Positions 1-11,935 are shown, counted from the stretch's first letter. The stretch: DNA of 64,000 bases from Hermatobates lingyangjiaoensis (GCA_026182355.1 JAPFBL010000103.1:62001-126000); one strand, 5' to 3'. Translations and numbers: made by a program. Notes: generated by a model from the letters alone, not told the origin.

Positions 1-62
1 AGGTAAGCTACTGTAATTCATTGATTTTATATCAAAAGTCCTGTATTTGTTTACACTCTTAA

Positions 63-300
63 GGGGCCAGGGTAGCACATCGGGTTGCCGACTCTCCATT
101 GGACTGGTAGATCCAAGGTTGGACACTCTATCAGGCCCTCGATTTATTCACGTGAGACCATCCATTGATGGCTAATCTAAATAAGGCGACAATTGGGTCG
201 GAGTCAGGCGAGTCTGTGAAGACCAGTCGTTATTGAGAGTTAAAATCCAAGGACCCCTTATTTAAGATGGCTCTCGTGATACGAGCTATTTCATCTATAG
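63..300 (+). repeat. tRNA-derived SINE head with a divergent body
   Basis: The first ~110 bases resemble the tRNA-like head of the other SINEs in this window: a GGGCCAGGGTAGC start, a GGACTGGTAGATCC stretch, a decayed B-box-like segment, then CCCTCGATTTATTCACGTG. The downstream 125 bases do not match the common SINE body seen at 5273-5593, so this is either a different subfamily sharing the head or a very decayed copy. The 3' limit is uncertain. Confidence 0.5.
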
Positions 301-2160
301 TAATGATGACCATAGTAAAATAAGCCGTCCCTGAATATCTAAAAAGGTGATCCGTCGTGAAACCTCTAGTTAACCTTGACATCTCAGAAACTCTTGAATC
401 TCTGGAAAGATTAACTGTCCCAAAACATCTAGTGAATATAATTTTCCCCTACACAGTTATAAAAAAAGAAAAGCATATACAAATTAGCAGTGTTATCATT
501 ACATGGTATCTATTTTTCCTATAGAAACAGAGATCACAGTTCTTTTAACGTCAAATGTGTCTATCTTTTATCGTCATAATTCAAACTTTTATAGGGGTCA
601 CCACAAGCAGTGATACCCACACACGTAGTAAGATAGGAATAGTAATAAATTGACATGGCTATTGAGAGGGTTTGTCAGTATATTGGCATTTGTTGTCCTC
701 AGAAGGTCTAATGATGAGGCGTTTCCTTTTTCTCTACACCTTCATTTTTCAGTGTCCCCTCTTCTTCTCATCTTAACACCAAATATCTAGAGATCAAAAA
801 TTGACTCCTATTATTCTTTTGTCTTGTTTATCATATTTTTTTACTCTCATTCATATGCTGTAAGATACTACTATGAATACCACACTTAACTCTACAATGA
901 CAGGTGGACAATTATTTGTTTCACTTTTTACGTTTTCGCAGTGATGGATTCATATATTTTTTATAATTGGTGCTTCATAAACAAATAATCTATAATTATT
1001 ACAGTAATCTAGTAAAAAATAAATTAGAAATTTAACGCAATAATGTATTTACACCCTTTTAAACATATTTCTCGAGATTCATTATTTTTTAAGTAATAAA
1101 TTATACGTAAAATTGTATTTCCTGTCCATTTTTAGACATTGTTGCGAATTAAATAGCCAAATGGCTCTTATGGTTTACCATCAGGTTTACATGCACAAAA
1201 TATCATGCATGAAATCTTGTGCATGTGAAAATTGACCTACCTAAAAACTTACCAGGTATATCCTCACTCTGATACTTCCGTTTTAACCTACCAACAATCT
1301 TCTCAGGGTCAACTTGTTTTATCTTGTAAAATTTTATAAAGGTTACTAACGTTAACTGTGAGTACATAGCATCATACTACGTCACTAGACAGACAGACAA
1401 ACAGGGTATTTTATATTTATATATAGATAGCTGTTATGACTCTTTAAGGTAGTTTTTTACAATCATGTGAGGCTAGTTTCGATTATGTCTTCTTCATGTC
1501 TATAAAGGTAATTAATTTACTGTCATAACATTCGTATTGTTTCCTCTAATAGATAGAGGATTATGTTCGTTGAATATTCATATGATTAACATTTATTATC
1601 AAACTTTTTAGATAGTTGCCATATATTTTGATCGAAATTGGATCGGCGCTAATTTTGAAGCCTTTGGCGCTTCACCAATTCAGTTGTTCACGTTTAAATG
1701 GCTTGCACTTTTGTGCAGTTGGCATGCAAATGAGCCTCCTAGATATTCATCGCACGTACTCACTATTGGCTTCAGTCAGTGTTATCGCGTCATGAAGCAA
1801 ATGCTTGACATCTTGAACAGATGTCTTGTGCATCAGTAGACGTGACTTTCTTCTCTGCTAGTCCCATATAGCAGGCAGTAACACGTGTTGGCTATTTCAC
1901 CTCATTTCCTTTAAACATCCACACAATTAATACATTTATACAAATAATTTTCAAATACTATAATTAATTAGAGTGTTATCAATCATAAAAAATGTTAACC
2001 TCCAATAATGATAATATTATAGTTTGATATTTGTAACCCAAGATTATTTGACATAACTTTATGACCGAATGATTTATAAAAATGTTGAGACCCTGATCTA
2101 AAGCTGGAATATTTCAACTCCGTAAGTCAACCATTTAAATAGAATGATGAAGTATTTATA
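301..2160. other. AT-rich interval without recognised gene
   Basis: No long open frame and no recognised repeat. A short inverted repeat (CATGCACAA ... TTGTGCATG) lies at about 1191-1227. A somewhat less AT-rich stretch at about 1640-1890 contains an ATGCAAAT octamer near 1725 but no coding signal. Confidence 0.5.
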
Positions 2161-2163
2161 TTT

Positions 2164-2320
2164 AACGATTAGAATAAAAGAACAACACGCAACTCATTTC
2201 AATATTTCGACATCGTCGAAGGAGATGAATTCTCCCTCCTTCTCCTGATGATGACGAGGTCGAAATATTGATGTGAGTTGTGCGTTGTTTCTAAGTGTTC
2301 TTTTATCCTAATCATTTGAT
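2164..2320 (+). mobile_element. Inverted-repeat Penelope-like end with hammerhead-like core
   Basis: Two arms (2164-2217 and 2253-2320) are inverted copies of each other, each containing a CGAAATATTG/CAATATTTCG block and an AACAACACGCAACTCA-type block. On the plus strand CTGATGA (2245-2251) is followed by a 3-bp GAC/GTC stem with a bulged T and then GAAA (2262-2265), the order of a hammerhead core. The sequence matches the 3' end of the family A PLE copies at 15801-15835 and 14343-14394, so it is read as a PLE terminal repeat. No protein-coding part remains. Confidence 0.6.
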
Positions 2321-3420
2321 ATTTTGTCCTAACAGACCGTTTCATTTTTAAAATATTTATATTGTCATTTGCAACTTTCTTATGCGTGGTTTAAAAAGAA
2401 AATGTTTGTTTCAAACACTGCTATTTTTTTTATTTTGTCATTTCTATACTGTAGAGTAAATGCGCTAAATGTCAATAGATTTATATTTTTTTTTAGCTGT
2501 TTTATTGTATAAAACTTTACTAGTTTCGACGTAGACGCGATCTGAAAAGTACTTCTTTTAGAACTTTTGAAAATTTAATTAGCGTAACCTCCTTGGTTTA
2601 TTAGTATCTAACACACAGGAAGTACGCTCCGTTAATGTGATAATTAGAAATGCCAAAAACGCTACACTTTACGCATTAGCACTTTTTTTAAAGTATATAT
2701 TAACTAGTTTTTCGAGACTATTTACACTAGTACTTTACCAGGAAATTTTGAAGAAAATAATACCTTTCTTTACAAAAGTGATTGTTATTTACGCTTGAAA
2801 TGATAACAAAAGATACAAATAATAAACCAGCTGACGCATGTGTTTTTCTGTAGACAGTAGATAGAATTGAAATTGTTTATCAGGAATCGGTTTGTTTTCT
2901 GATTTCAATGAAATTTCATATTGTGTAAGTCCTTTCATTTAGTCAAATAACTTTGTGTATTTTGATATGTGTGTAATTCTTTATTGTCATATAATCTTTT
3001 AACTTTTTGTTTATATGATAGGCTTATGAAAAATGTTTTAAATAAAGACGAAACTTTGGCTTTAAAACATGTAATTTTCGGTACCAAAACTACCAATCCC
3101 TGAAAAATGTTCTTTCTATTCTCTTCAACAGTCGGTTCTGATATTGTCTTTCTATTATTAATGTAAATACATTATAAATAAATAAATAAAAACTTAATTA
3201 AAGTTACAACTAGAAAACACAAAAAAGAGACTAACACTCATGATTCTCGATTATTTCGGATTTCTTGCTTTTTTCAGAAGAGGAGGAGAAGAAAAACTTA
3301 GATAACATATAAAACTTAGATATACTAATGAATAGCAGTTTACTTGAATGTTAAAACTATTCGAAATGGACAGAAATAGTTAAAATATTGTAAAAAAAAA
3401 ACACCAATAAAAGGGTAAAC
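2321..3420. other. AT-rich interval without recognised gene
   Basis: Homopolymer-rich, strongly AT-biased DNA with no open frame of note and no repeat I can link to the rest of the window. Confidence 0.5.
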
Positions 3421-3475
3421 ACACACTTACAGTCTTTAATTTCTGTTTTAATCCTCTTCAGGACAGAGGGAGGTT
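3421..3475 (-). repeat. PLE-terminus-like repeat
   Basis: The block CACTTACAGTCTTTAATTT is shared with 17197-17220 and its duplicate near 20505. In all three it is followed by a TCTTCAGGA-like or CTTCAGGA-like motif, whose minus strand gives CTGAAGA, a possible hammerhead-core start. Short and decayed; assignment to a PLE end is an inference. Confidence 0.35.
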
Positions 3476-3574
3476 GTAATCAGAGGCTGCATCTATGTAT
3501 TATTACTTTTATTTGTGTCTCTTAACTAATATTTGATAATAAATTTATTATTAATGCCAGATTAAATGAAATTA

Positions 3575-3757
3575 GTCTCCACACAAATAGGCTTTAAGAA
3601 AAAAAAATTGCGTTTCAAACACTTAAGTCTCCTCATCACGCTCCATCTGCTATTCGGTTGGTAAGAAGAAGAAACCGAGGCTGAGTAGTGCCTACGTTCA
3701 CACCTGAAGAAGAACACTAAGTGGTTGAAACGCGTTGTTGCTTATTTGTGTGGAGAC
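3575..3757 (+). mobile_element. Inverted hammerhead-type PLE end
   Basis: GTCTCCACACAAATAG (3575-3590) and CTTATTTGTGTGGAGAC (3741-3757) form outer inverted arms. Inside the right arm CTGAAGA (3704-3710), a hairpin built on AACAC/GTGGTT, GAAA (3727-3730) and CGCGTTG follow in hammerhead order. The left arm keeps a decayed complement (GCGTTTCAAACACTTAAG). The same module is present in better condition at 52581-53254. Confidence 0.6.
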
Positions 3758-5272
3758 AAATATATACCATTATGAGTAAATAACATGCAGTAAACCCACT
3801 GCATGTCTCAATTAAATTATGTATGTAATAGTATCATAAATAATATAATCATATATAATAATATTTATTTAATAACAATAAAAAACTCAACAATAAAGTG
3901 ACTTGAGAATTTTTAATTGCCTTATTTTGATAAAAACGTACAGAAGTTAAAATAATATTACGATTTCAATATAGTTATTATAAGTTTAGAATAATATATT
4001 GAAATACAAATAGAGAATGGGGAAACAGCTGGCAGAGCTTTTGATTGTTAATTATCTATCAGATTTTAAGTGTGATACATTTGAGGACAGAGATTCTGCG
4101 TTAAATAAGAATGTAAAGTACGATGATCCAGTACACTGCCAAGAATTGTAAGACATGCTAAAATAAGTATTGGATATTGAAATACAATGGGCACATTTCT
4201 AGCTCTTCTATCTATCCCCTTTGGGTCTTTTGTCAAGAGACCCTTCTGGTTGATTGAACCCATCGAATCACGTTTCTCTATCTCTCTTTCTTTTGTAAGA
4301 CAGTAATTGTCAAAATCGTTTTAATATATTCTCTCAGTATAAAAATTAAACATATTTCTCTAAAATAAGACCCTTTTTTTCATTAGGGGAGAGGAAAAGG
4401 GGGTGATATTTAGAATGGTTATACAAATAATTTTTTTTTTATTTGTTTCTAATATCAATGGAAAAAAAACTTTTCACCGAGTTGAAAAATGTTCTCTATA
4501 TGTGTGCTAATGAAATGTGTTTTTTTTTTGCGGTTGCTGTTTCTACATGTTTTTGTTTTGCCTGGTTGACTTGAGAGAGGACCAATGTATGAAATCCAGC
4601 CCTGCATCTGTTTTTATAAAATGTAAATTTTCAACTTTGAGTATAGTTGGGGGCTCCATGGCCTCTCTGGTAATATCAGTTCAAATTCACCCCTGTCTTT
4701 TCTCCTTGTTATTTATTTCAAATACCGATATTTACACAAATTGGAACCTTTTTGTGCAAATGTTGTGATTCAATTATTTTTGTATTTATAATATAAATAT
4801 AATGCTTTTTTATTTCGACCATATGTATTCAAGGCTATTTTTCTTTATCCATGTATGGTCCAGCGTCAAACCAGCGATAAAGAAAAATAGTATTTTAAAA
4901 ATAATTAGATATTTATTTAACATTTAGATAAGAAATATGGGATTTTGACCTAAATATGTTTGAAGAATACGGTTATAATTGATACGAAATCGTCTTGGAG
5001 TCTTTGAAATGAAAAAGAGCGACCAGTTAAGGAAGAAAGGTAAATAAAACCCCAGTCAGGATAGAAATGTTTCCAAGATTATTGCATGCAAAGATAAAAT
5101 TCTCTTTTTATAAATTTTTTATATCTTTTTTGGATAAATTTTATCCAAAGATAAAAAAAGGTGAAAAACCGTTATAGACTCCTAACTACCACTTTGATGA
5201 TCCAAAAACAAAAAAACATTTAGGAAGATTGGCTGATATATGGAATAAGCTTTAAAAGACCAAACCTTTATG
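3758..5272. other. AT-rich interval without recognised gene
   Basis: Low-complexity A+T sequence. Open frames at 4066-4263 (minus) and 4517-4768 (plus) have no domain I recognise and a composition expected of random AT-rich DNA. Confidence 0.5.
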
Positions 5273-5593
5273 GCGGCCAGGTTGGTACAATGGCAATGTG
5301 CTCGTCTCTGCACCCATAGATCCAGAGTTCAATACCCACTCTGGACCTCGATTTATTACACATGGTAGAATAATCTGAGCACGTCGTCCTTGGGAGATGA
5401 CGTTAAGCGGTCGGTCCCAAACCACTGCGATATCAAATGTTCTTGATCTTTAACTCGTTAAAGATCCCTACTCTAAATACACTTGAGTTAGGTAAAATTT
5501 AGGACTCCCATTGTAGAATCAATCTTCATTGTATGGTATCACAAAGGGTCAATGTTCGGCCTAAGTGTGTTCCCTCTGCAACCTAACCTAACC
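5273..5593 (+). repeat. Full-length tRNA-derived SINE
   Basis: About 320 bp. The 5' head carries tRNA-like A-box and B-box regions (GGTTGGTACAATGG; GAGTTCAATACCC). A conserved body follows (GACGTTAAGCGG, CGTTAAAGATCCCTACTC, TTGAGTTAGGTAAAATTTAG). The 3' tail reads GGTATCACAAAGGGTCAATG then GCAACCTAACCTAACC, ending in CCTAA repeats. Transcription would be by RNA polymerase III from the head. Confidence 0.85.
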
Positions 5594-8500
5594 AAGGTTC
5601 AAAGGTTCTTGAGTCTCATCATATTAGAGATATTTTTCTTTGATTCACTATTAGTGATGGATCTTAGATATATTTTAAAAAAACAATCTATAACTGAATA
5701 GCTATCTCGTGTTTTGGTCTTCAAAAAGTAAAACCAATTTGGTTCATTTGAAAAATTCTCTTGAACCGATTTACTGTTTCAGATCTCTAGATATAGTGAT
5801 GTATTTGGCCCTTCTTCTCTTAATTAGTGTAAAATAATGAAAAAAAATACTAGTGAAATTTAATTATGATTTTGATTATTCAGAGGAAAAGTCAATTACA
5901 ACTGGTTTATTTTACATCAAGTTTTATTTACCTTGAGTTAAGTTAAAAAGAAATAAAAAATCCCGGAGAAACAACTCTAATCGTAGAATCGCCTTGCACT
6001 GCGATAATGCAATCTTTCAACAGTTTTGACAGAATATTAGAATGCATGACCAGTCAGAACATTGACATGCTGCAGCATCCACGATATAACACTGCCTGGT
6101 TGTTTTATCTTTCAAAACACGATTAGCAAATTGCGTTGGTGACGAGTAGGCTGTCGGTTAGACATACGGCTAAGAGATGGGATACCCAATATTAAGTGGT
6201 ATTTCTGTTTCAGAAATCACTCTTAGGCGAATAGACTACTGTATTGAGTTCGAGGGTATTATTTTGAAATGCAGTAGTCATTATTTACAATATTACTAAT
6301 TTTCTAGTTCTTTTTTTTTGAGAACTTTCATTGTATCCTTCATAAAAAGAAAATATTGAGAACAATTTTTTTTATAGATACAAGTTTTATTGCTCCTTTA
6401 CACCTAGTAACCAGATTTAACCTGAGGTAGAAGAAATGTGAGGTTTAAAAAAATTGTTATTGGAGATTTATTTTTTATCTCGTTTAGTTTTACCGATATT
6501 GTTGTGTGCTGGAAACAATTGGGGCAGGTTAAGATTAAGAATTACTCTCTCCATCATATGGTCAGCATTTAGAGGACCAAGGTTTGGGAGGTGGATCACA
6601 AGTAGCAAACAGGTTGTCGCCGTGAGGAAGGAGTTAAGGGCGGCTTGAAGAGGAGGAGGCGGTACTGGCAGTGTGGTTAGGAAGGGAATGAAGTGGATAA
6701 GTGTGTAATAGAAGGGAGACGTTAGTGGGCTTTTCACCTCCAAGTACCATTAACAGGGCTGAAGCAGGTATAAGGATAGGCACCCTTTTCCTGAGAAGCC
6801 GCATTTTGAACTTATATCGTGTTTTTGTTTGTATACTCCCCGGAATAATTAATTTTTTTTTTATTTTTTCAACTTCAACTACAAAGTAATTAGTGATTCT
6901 AATTTCGTTTCTACCATTAGCGGGGATATATAACGAGGATGAGTGATCACCCATTGGTGGCACTCTGTAACATGGTTACCTTCACAGCTAGTTTAACAGA
7001 GGATATCCAGAGGCCATTTTCTTTGAATCGCCTAGGTGGGTTTGAAGGTATTGCAGGTGAATGAAGGGAATGAGTAAGTGTCTTGGGGTGTGTTAGTAAT
7101 CTGCTGTGGAATAATTCGCATTGTTTTATCGCAAAGTTCTAAACAGATGGGAATTTGAGGTCTTGGTGTATGATTTTGTTGGAGACATTGAAAGGTAAAT
7201 GAGAAAGTTATAAATGATTTTTGACTGTAGGGATTGTAACAGTTGGATGGTTTGATAATTAAATTTATAGCCACTATTTTAGTTTTAAATCAAATTGTTT
7301 ATTGTTATTTCAAAAAAGTGAAAGCTGGTTTGAAACAAACTGTTTTAAAGATAAAACTAGGCTGAGAGCCGTAGCGTTTGCAGTATCTTCTAAAATCAAG
7401 GGCTAATGAGAGTCAGAAATGAGTTTTTAATAGTGTCAGACAGGCGTCATCAGTGAGTCCAATCCCCTCAGCTTTTCATCTGCTTCACTGACCCTTCTTC
7501 TCTTCTTTAGAGGAAAATAATAGAAGAAGAAAAAAACAAGTGAAACTTGACTAAAGAGTTATCTCGCTTGTCAACAGGTTTCTTAAAGGAATTAGTCTTC
7601 ATTTATTTAGCCGAGTGATGCAGAGACCCGCCGTATATCACGTTGCTTACCAATATCTATAGCATTCCTGCCTGATTTTATTGGAAAAATAAAAGAAATG
7701 GTTTGCAAGAACTTAACGACTTAAAAGCTAAATAGATGATTCTTTCATTGGTTAAGGGGTATATTCTAACAAAAATAAATGATAAATGGTAAATGCACTT
7801 ATTTCGATGACTAAACAGTCCAATGAATTCTAAAATTGTACATTTTATTCGTATTGGCTGGTTACCATTATGAATAAGTACGTTGATCAAGTACTGCTGA
7901 TTCCTTAGAGTAGAGGACTGGTTTTCAACCTTTTCTGCTATAATTTTCCTCTGAATCCTTCCTCTCCAAACTCAGAACCATCGAAAGGTAAATCGAGTAA
8001 TCCTTAGATTTCGAACAGTACTCTTTGGAGTTAGGTACTCTTTGTACATAGTCGTACCATGTAAGAAGGCTTTTCAACATAACAGCCTACTTATTTTTGT
8101 TATTTGCTAAGTTTCTATAGAAGTGAATAATAACGTTTTAACGTGGACAAATTCATGCTCAAATCAACTAAATAGTTCTTCTGATTTCCTGGATTATTCT
8201 CTTATTCAAGACAGACATAAAATGAAAGTTTTTACATTTTCTATTAAAAGTTGTTAGCTTAGGCCTTAAAGAAATTTATAAACGAAAAGCAAAAATTTAC
8301 AATTATTCAGATTTTGACTGTGTTATTAATTAGATTTTAATAAAATTTAAATCTTCTTACTCAAATTTTAATACCTTTTTATTATTTCAATAGTCGTCCA
8401 ATACATCACATATTGATTTTTAAATCAATCTTACCTGAAAATGTTTATTTGATTGGATTGTTTATTTTTCTCTTTTTTTTTTAAGAAAAATCAGACGCCA

Positions 8501-8687
8501 TAATTAGGCAAAAGTTTTGTTATATGTTGCGGAGAAAATACCATTCCATGTGACTTTGTTCTTCATGCCTCATGTGACCGTCCCATTTCCTTTGACAAGA
8601 AGTGAATACATCCTTTAATTCTTCCTTTGAAATATATGCATATATATATAAAAAGACTTCACATAAACACGTGAAACAACAATCAAT
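5594..8687. other. Interval without recognised gene; G-rich segment at 6500-6800
   Basis: Mostly AT-rich. The plus strand between about 6500 and 6800 is unusually G-rich and purine-rich (runs such as GAAGAGGAGGAGGCGG). Open frames there on both strands (6454-6648, 6468-6743, 6634-6963) overlap each other and show no recognisable domain. A hAT-like GTGGTTTTCAACC-type phrase near 7920 is too short to call. Confidence 0.4.
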
Positions 8688-8862
8688 GATCAAACCACAA
8701 TAAGAAATGGGAAAACAAGACTAAGATCTTTCAACCGTAACAAGCGGTCTTCGTCAGAGTCAAAAACCCAACTTTCAGTTGGGTTTTTGACTCTGACGAA
8801 GACCGCTTGTTACGGTTGAAAGATCTTAGTCTTGTTTTCCCATTTCTTATTGTTGTTTGATC
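8688..8862 (+). mobile_element. Palindromic PLE end, hammerhead family C
   Basis: Two arms of about 86 bp (8688-8773 and 8777-8862) are near-perfect inverted copies around a 3-base centre. On the plus strand CTGACGA (8793-8799) is followed by a stem-loop with ACCG/CGGT pairing around CTTGTTA, then GAAA (8818-8821) and the self-complementary GATC; the minus strand of the left arm carries the same core. The order matches hammerhead ribozymes known from Penelope-like element terminal repeats. (TA)n lies just outside both ends. No protein-coding part remains. Confidence 0.75.
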
Positions 8863-8876
8863 ATATATATATAAAT

Positions 8877-8975
8877 ATAAATGAATAAACCAAAATATGA
8901 AATGGGGAAAAAAAGACTGAGATCTTTCAACCGTAACATGTGGTATTCGTCAGAATCAAAAACAACCCAACAGAA
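8877..8975 (-). mobile_element. Single PLE end, hammerhead family C
   Basis: A diverged single-arm copy of the 8688-8773 sequence, with GAAATGGGG, GACTGAGATCTTTCAACCG and TTCGTCAGAATC in the same order. The core on the minus strand is CTGACGAATACCAC in place of CTGACGAAGACCGC. It lacks an inverted partner. Confidence 0.6.
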
Positions 8976-9000
8976 AAAGACAAAAAATAAACACTTTACA

Positions 9001-9027
9001 CTATATATATATATATATATATATATC
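9001..9027. repeat. (TA)n microsatellite
   Basis: Uninterrupted TA dinucleotides. It encodes the YIYIYI runs in overlapping open frames on both strands (8847-9090), which are therefore not genes. Confidence 0.95.
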
Positions 9028-9537
9028 GTAGATCTACTGGATAAATACATTGTTAGAAACCAACTAACCATTAAACAATTAATTTTCTAAAAATTATTCT
9101 ATTTGTATGCCCGATGAATAATTAAACAGTATATTGTTGGAGAAAACATTGTTATATGGGAAAACGACTTTCCTGATGTTATCGTTTCTCCCACATTAAC
9201 AGTGTTATGTGCAAAATATTAATTAATGAAGTTAGATACAGCTGTTAAAATACTAGCATTAAATTTGCATGTTGGAATTTTACATCTATATGCTACTGTC
9301 CTGGTGGTGTTTACTGGGCCATGATATGTAGTTGCAATAACACCATTTTATTGCAGCCAAGAGCATTCGTGGTCAATACAACCAATTTCAGTATTCAAAA
9401 TCGATTTCAATCTGTTTTACGGATGGAAAACGTTCTTCGTTGTTATGACAGTGTACAGGTCCTTTGATACTGTAATGAATTAAGAGCAAGTAGTCAATGA
9501 TTGTAAAACCATATTCCTAAGTTCACTTATGATTTGC
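9028..9537. other. AT-rich interval, nothing recognised
   Basis: No open frame of note and no repeat shared with the rest of the window. Confidence 0.5.
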
Positions 9538-9813
9538 CGAACACACGTATGCCAAACATATTTTTTACCACACAATGATGATTGATTCTACATTGGAAGT
9601 CCTAAATTTTGCCTAACTCAAATCTATTTAGACTAGGGATCTTTAACGACTACTTGACATCGTACAGGCTCGGGACCGACGTCTTAACATCCTTTCTAAG
9701 GGACGACGTGCTTAAAGTTATTCAACTCCCATGTGAATAAATCGAGGGCCAGAGTGGGTGTTGAACCCCGTACCTACCACTCCAGAGACGAGCATGTTGC
9801 CACTGGCCCTCTG
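9538..9813 (-). repeat. tRNA-derived SINE, 3' tail missing
   Basis: On the minus strand the copy runs from the tRNA-like head (CCAGTGGCAACATGCTCG, B-box region GGGTTCAACACCC) through CCCTCGATTTATTCACATG and the common body (GTTAAAGATCCCTAGTC). It fades at the GGTAAAAAATATG region where the tail begins, so the CCTAA terminus is absent. Confidence 0.85.
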
Positions 9814-10550
9814 AGTCTCACTCATTCTACATATATAAATAAAATCTGCTTACTGAAGTTTTGCCAGTTTCTTTTTTTATTAATTTGTTCTCCTCTAACT
9901 TCATCTAACTTTAGATCATTAATGATGTTGTTAAGTTGAACTTATTTGACCTTAGGTATTGATCAGGTGTGGGTAATTATGAGTCAAAGGTTAAGTTCGT
10001 GGATATTTTTTGATGCTTAATGTTTGAATTTTGAAAGAAAAGGTCGAGAGATACAAATTGGGGTCAGGTGTAATGCAGTAGGATAGTATTTTTTTTTTTT
10101 TTTTGATAACTGAAGCTGTTGTTCGTTTTGTAAAAATGACGTTGGGTATTTCAAAAGGAAATAAAAAAAAATATTTTTTAAATATATTAATCGTCGATTT
10201 TTTTTTCCATTACGATTTCAAATATTTTATAAAGTTTCTTGTAATGATAAACTGATTAAATTGGAATTTTAATAACACAATCTTTAACAATTGGAATGAC
10301 GTTAGTGAGCTAAATAAACTAACAATAACTTAACAAGCTATAAGTTGCTTAAACATCTCTTAGTCATACAAGAGTACCGAAACCGAGTGCCTTAGGTATG
10401 CTTCATTGAATAACTTGGCGAACAAATTGTCTTAGAGCGGGCAGCTGATGTACTGAATCTGAAACCTTCTTGATTACCAAATATTTCAAGTTTGTCGAGA
10501 CAGCCGCTAAACTAACCTGACAAATCTTTACTACGAAATATTTGGTTTGT
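9814..10550. other. AT-rich interval, nothing recognised
   Basis: Contains homopolymer runs (T run at about 10089-10105) and no credible open frame. Confidence 0.5.
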
Positions 10551-10808
10551 TTATTTTCCGATGACAGTTGGGATTCGAAATATTTGGTGAGCCGAGTCAG
10601 GATTGATTTGAAATTTATGAAATCTCAGCCGGTGTCCGATGTTATATATAGCAGCTTTACATTTTATACATCTCCAGACTGGATTTCTTCGGTATGCTGA
10701 CACAAACAAATTGGAATGTTTATACGTATCTTTTTCATTAATACCCAAAAGTCTTAGATAGTCTATATGCCGTCTCATAACTAAGGAATCGTTGGACTTT
10801 ACCTTCAC
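10551..10808 (-). pseudogene. Unidentified open frame with a WRCxxC motif
   Basis: An 85-residue open frame. Residues around 50-65 contain VWRCIKCKAAIYN followed by histidines (GHRLRFHK). The W-x-C-x2-C spacing then distal His loosely recalls FLYWCH-type zinc fingers found in MULE transposases and some host proteins. No second half of a domain is visible and the flanks have no element ends. It could equally be chance. I do not assign a function. Confidence 0.2.
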
Positions 10809-11399
10809 GAATATTTTTTATTACATATCAAGAGTATTTGATGATCTATATGGCATTAAATAATTTAGAACCACAGTGGATGTTTAACTCATTATTATTT
10901 AGGTAAGCTTTGAGATTAAGCTTTCGGTGTTTGAAATATTCTTTTGTAGAAATGTATATTTCAAATTGAAAAACCGATTTAATCTAATGGGATGAAATAT
11001 GATAGATTAGGTGTGTTCTAGTGCACATCGTATTTCTCGCCGTTAATCATTATCGTAAATCAAAACAAAGAGCATGCAGGAGTCATTATTGTTCGATTGC
11101 AATCTTTCCTTTTAATATTTGTTTTATTGTAGATCCGAGGCTTAAACAATTATATCATACTGCCAAGGACAGCGTACTCCAAAGGTAGCTCAAACTCCCT
11201 ATAGTAGAATATTCACTGATAAAAATGGCACCAGTTTATCCATCAGTTCAATTATTTCCAGCCCATTTTTTTCAGAAATATATGATTTTTACGGTTGATT
11301 TTAAATTAGTCTTTTTTTTATAAATTGCTTGGATAAAATGTAAAACCAGCGGATTTTTCTCATGAGAAATATAAATAATTTAAAGGTTATATAGTAATA
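10809..11399. other. AT-rich interval, nothing recognised
   Basis: No open frame or repeat recognised upstream of the Helitron 3' terminus. Confidence 0.5.
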
Positions 11400-11935
11400 C
11401 TAGCAAACGTACCCGTCTTTGACAGAATCAAAAATTCTATTTTACTTGGTAATCCAAAATGCCATTAGAAATTGTAGAATAGTAGAAAATACCATTATTA
11501 GTGCAGTATTAAGCAAATTCCTCTGTATGCATCACATTAGCTGTCTGTCCTTCAGGTTCATGAAAGAACAAACAGTTGGAACCTCTGACTCTTGAGCAAG
11601 TAGACTACAGTTGACCATGCGAGAAAAACTTGGTCTTGCTAACTTGAATTCCTGCGTTAGATAAAGTTTCCCTTTGCGACTTAGTTAACATCAATGCTAA
11701 ATAGACTCTGAAAGAAGTCAAGAGTCGTGTCCCGTTGCACGGTTTTCAGGCACTCACGTGTCGTAACATTAAATTTGTTACTGCTACTAAATTGCAGCAT
11801 GATTGGTGCTCCTACTTTAAGTTTTTACTCATGAGCAAGTAGTCATGTAACGGGTAACTATAGTAACTATAGCATGTAACGGGTGCCTGAGGAGGTAAGT
11901 GTGTTCAGCACTTGAACAGCAGCAAATTCCTTAGA
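11400..11935 (-). mobile_element. Helitron 3' fragment
   Basis: A rolling-circle transposon remnant on the minus strand. It contains the end of a Rep-helicase gene (11509-11935). The 3' terminus reads GACGGGTACGTTTGCTAG, i.e. a CTAG end at 11403-11400 followed by T, as expected for Helitrons, which end in CTRR and insert between A and T. The 5' part is missing: sequence stops being recognisable near the (TA)n tract that borders the Tigger-like element at 11972. Confidence 0.7.
11509..11935 (-). pseudogene. Helitron PIF1-like helicase, C-terminal fragment
   Basis: Translated motifs match the last helicase blocks of Helitron RepHel proteins: LNTLTSSGT, then LKVGAPIML (normally followed by RNL), then LALMLTKSQRETLSNAG (family: AFAMTINKAQGQ), FSHGQL, CSRVRG, and a C-terminal HEPEGQTANVM stretch ending at a natural stop (11511-11509). 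The blocks are in two frames and are interrupted by stops, so the gene is dead. In intact elements this domain is thought to unwind DNA during rolling-circle transposition. The frame shift falls between about 11700 and 11760. Confidence 0.75.

Noticed and set aside
7912..7990. hAT-type terminus (GGTTTTCAACC phrase)
   Set aside because: Too short, no partner end and no target duplication found.
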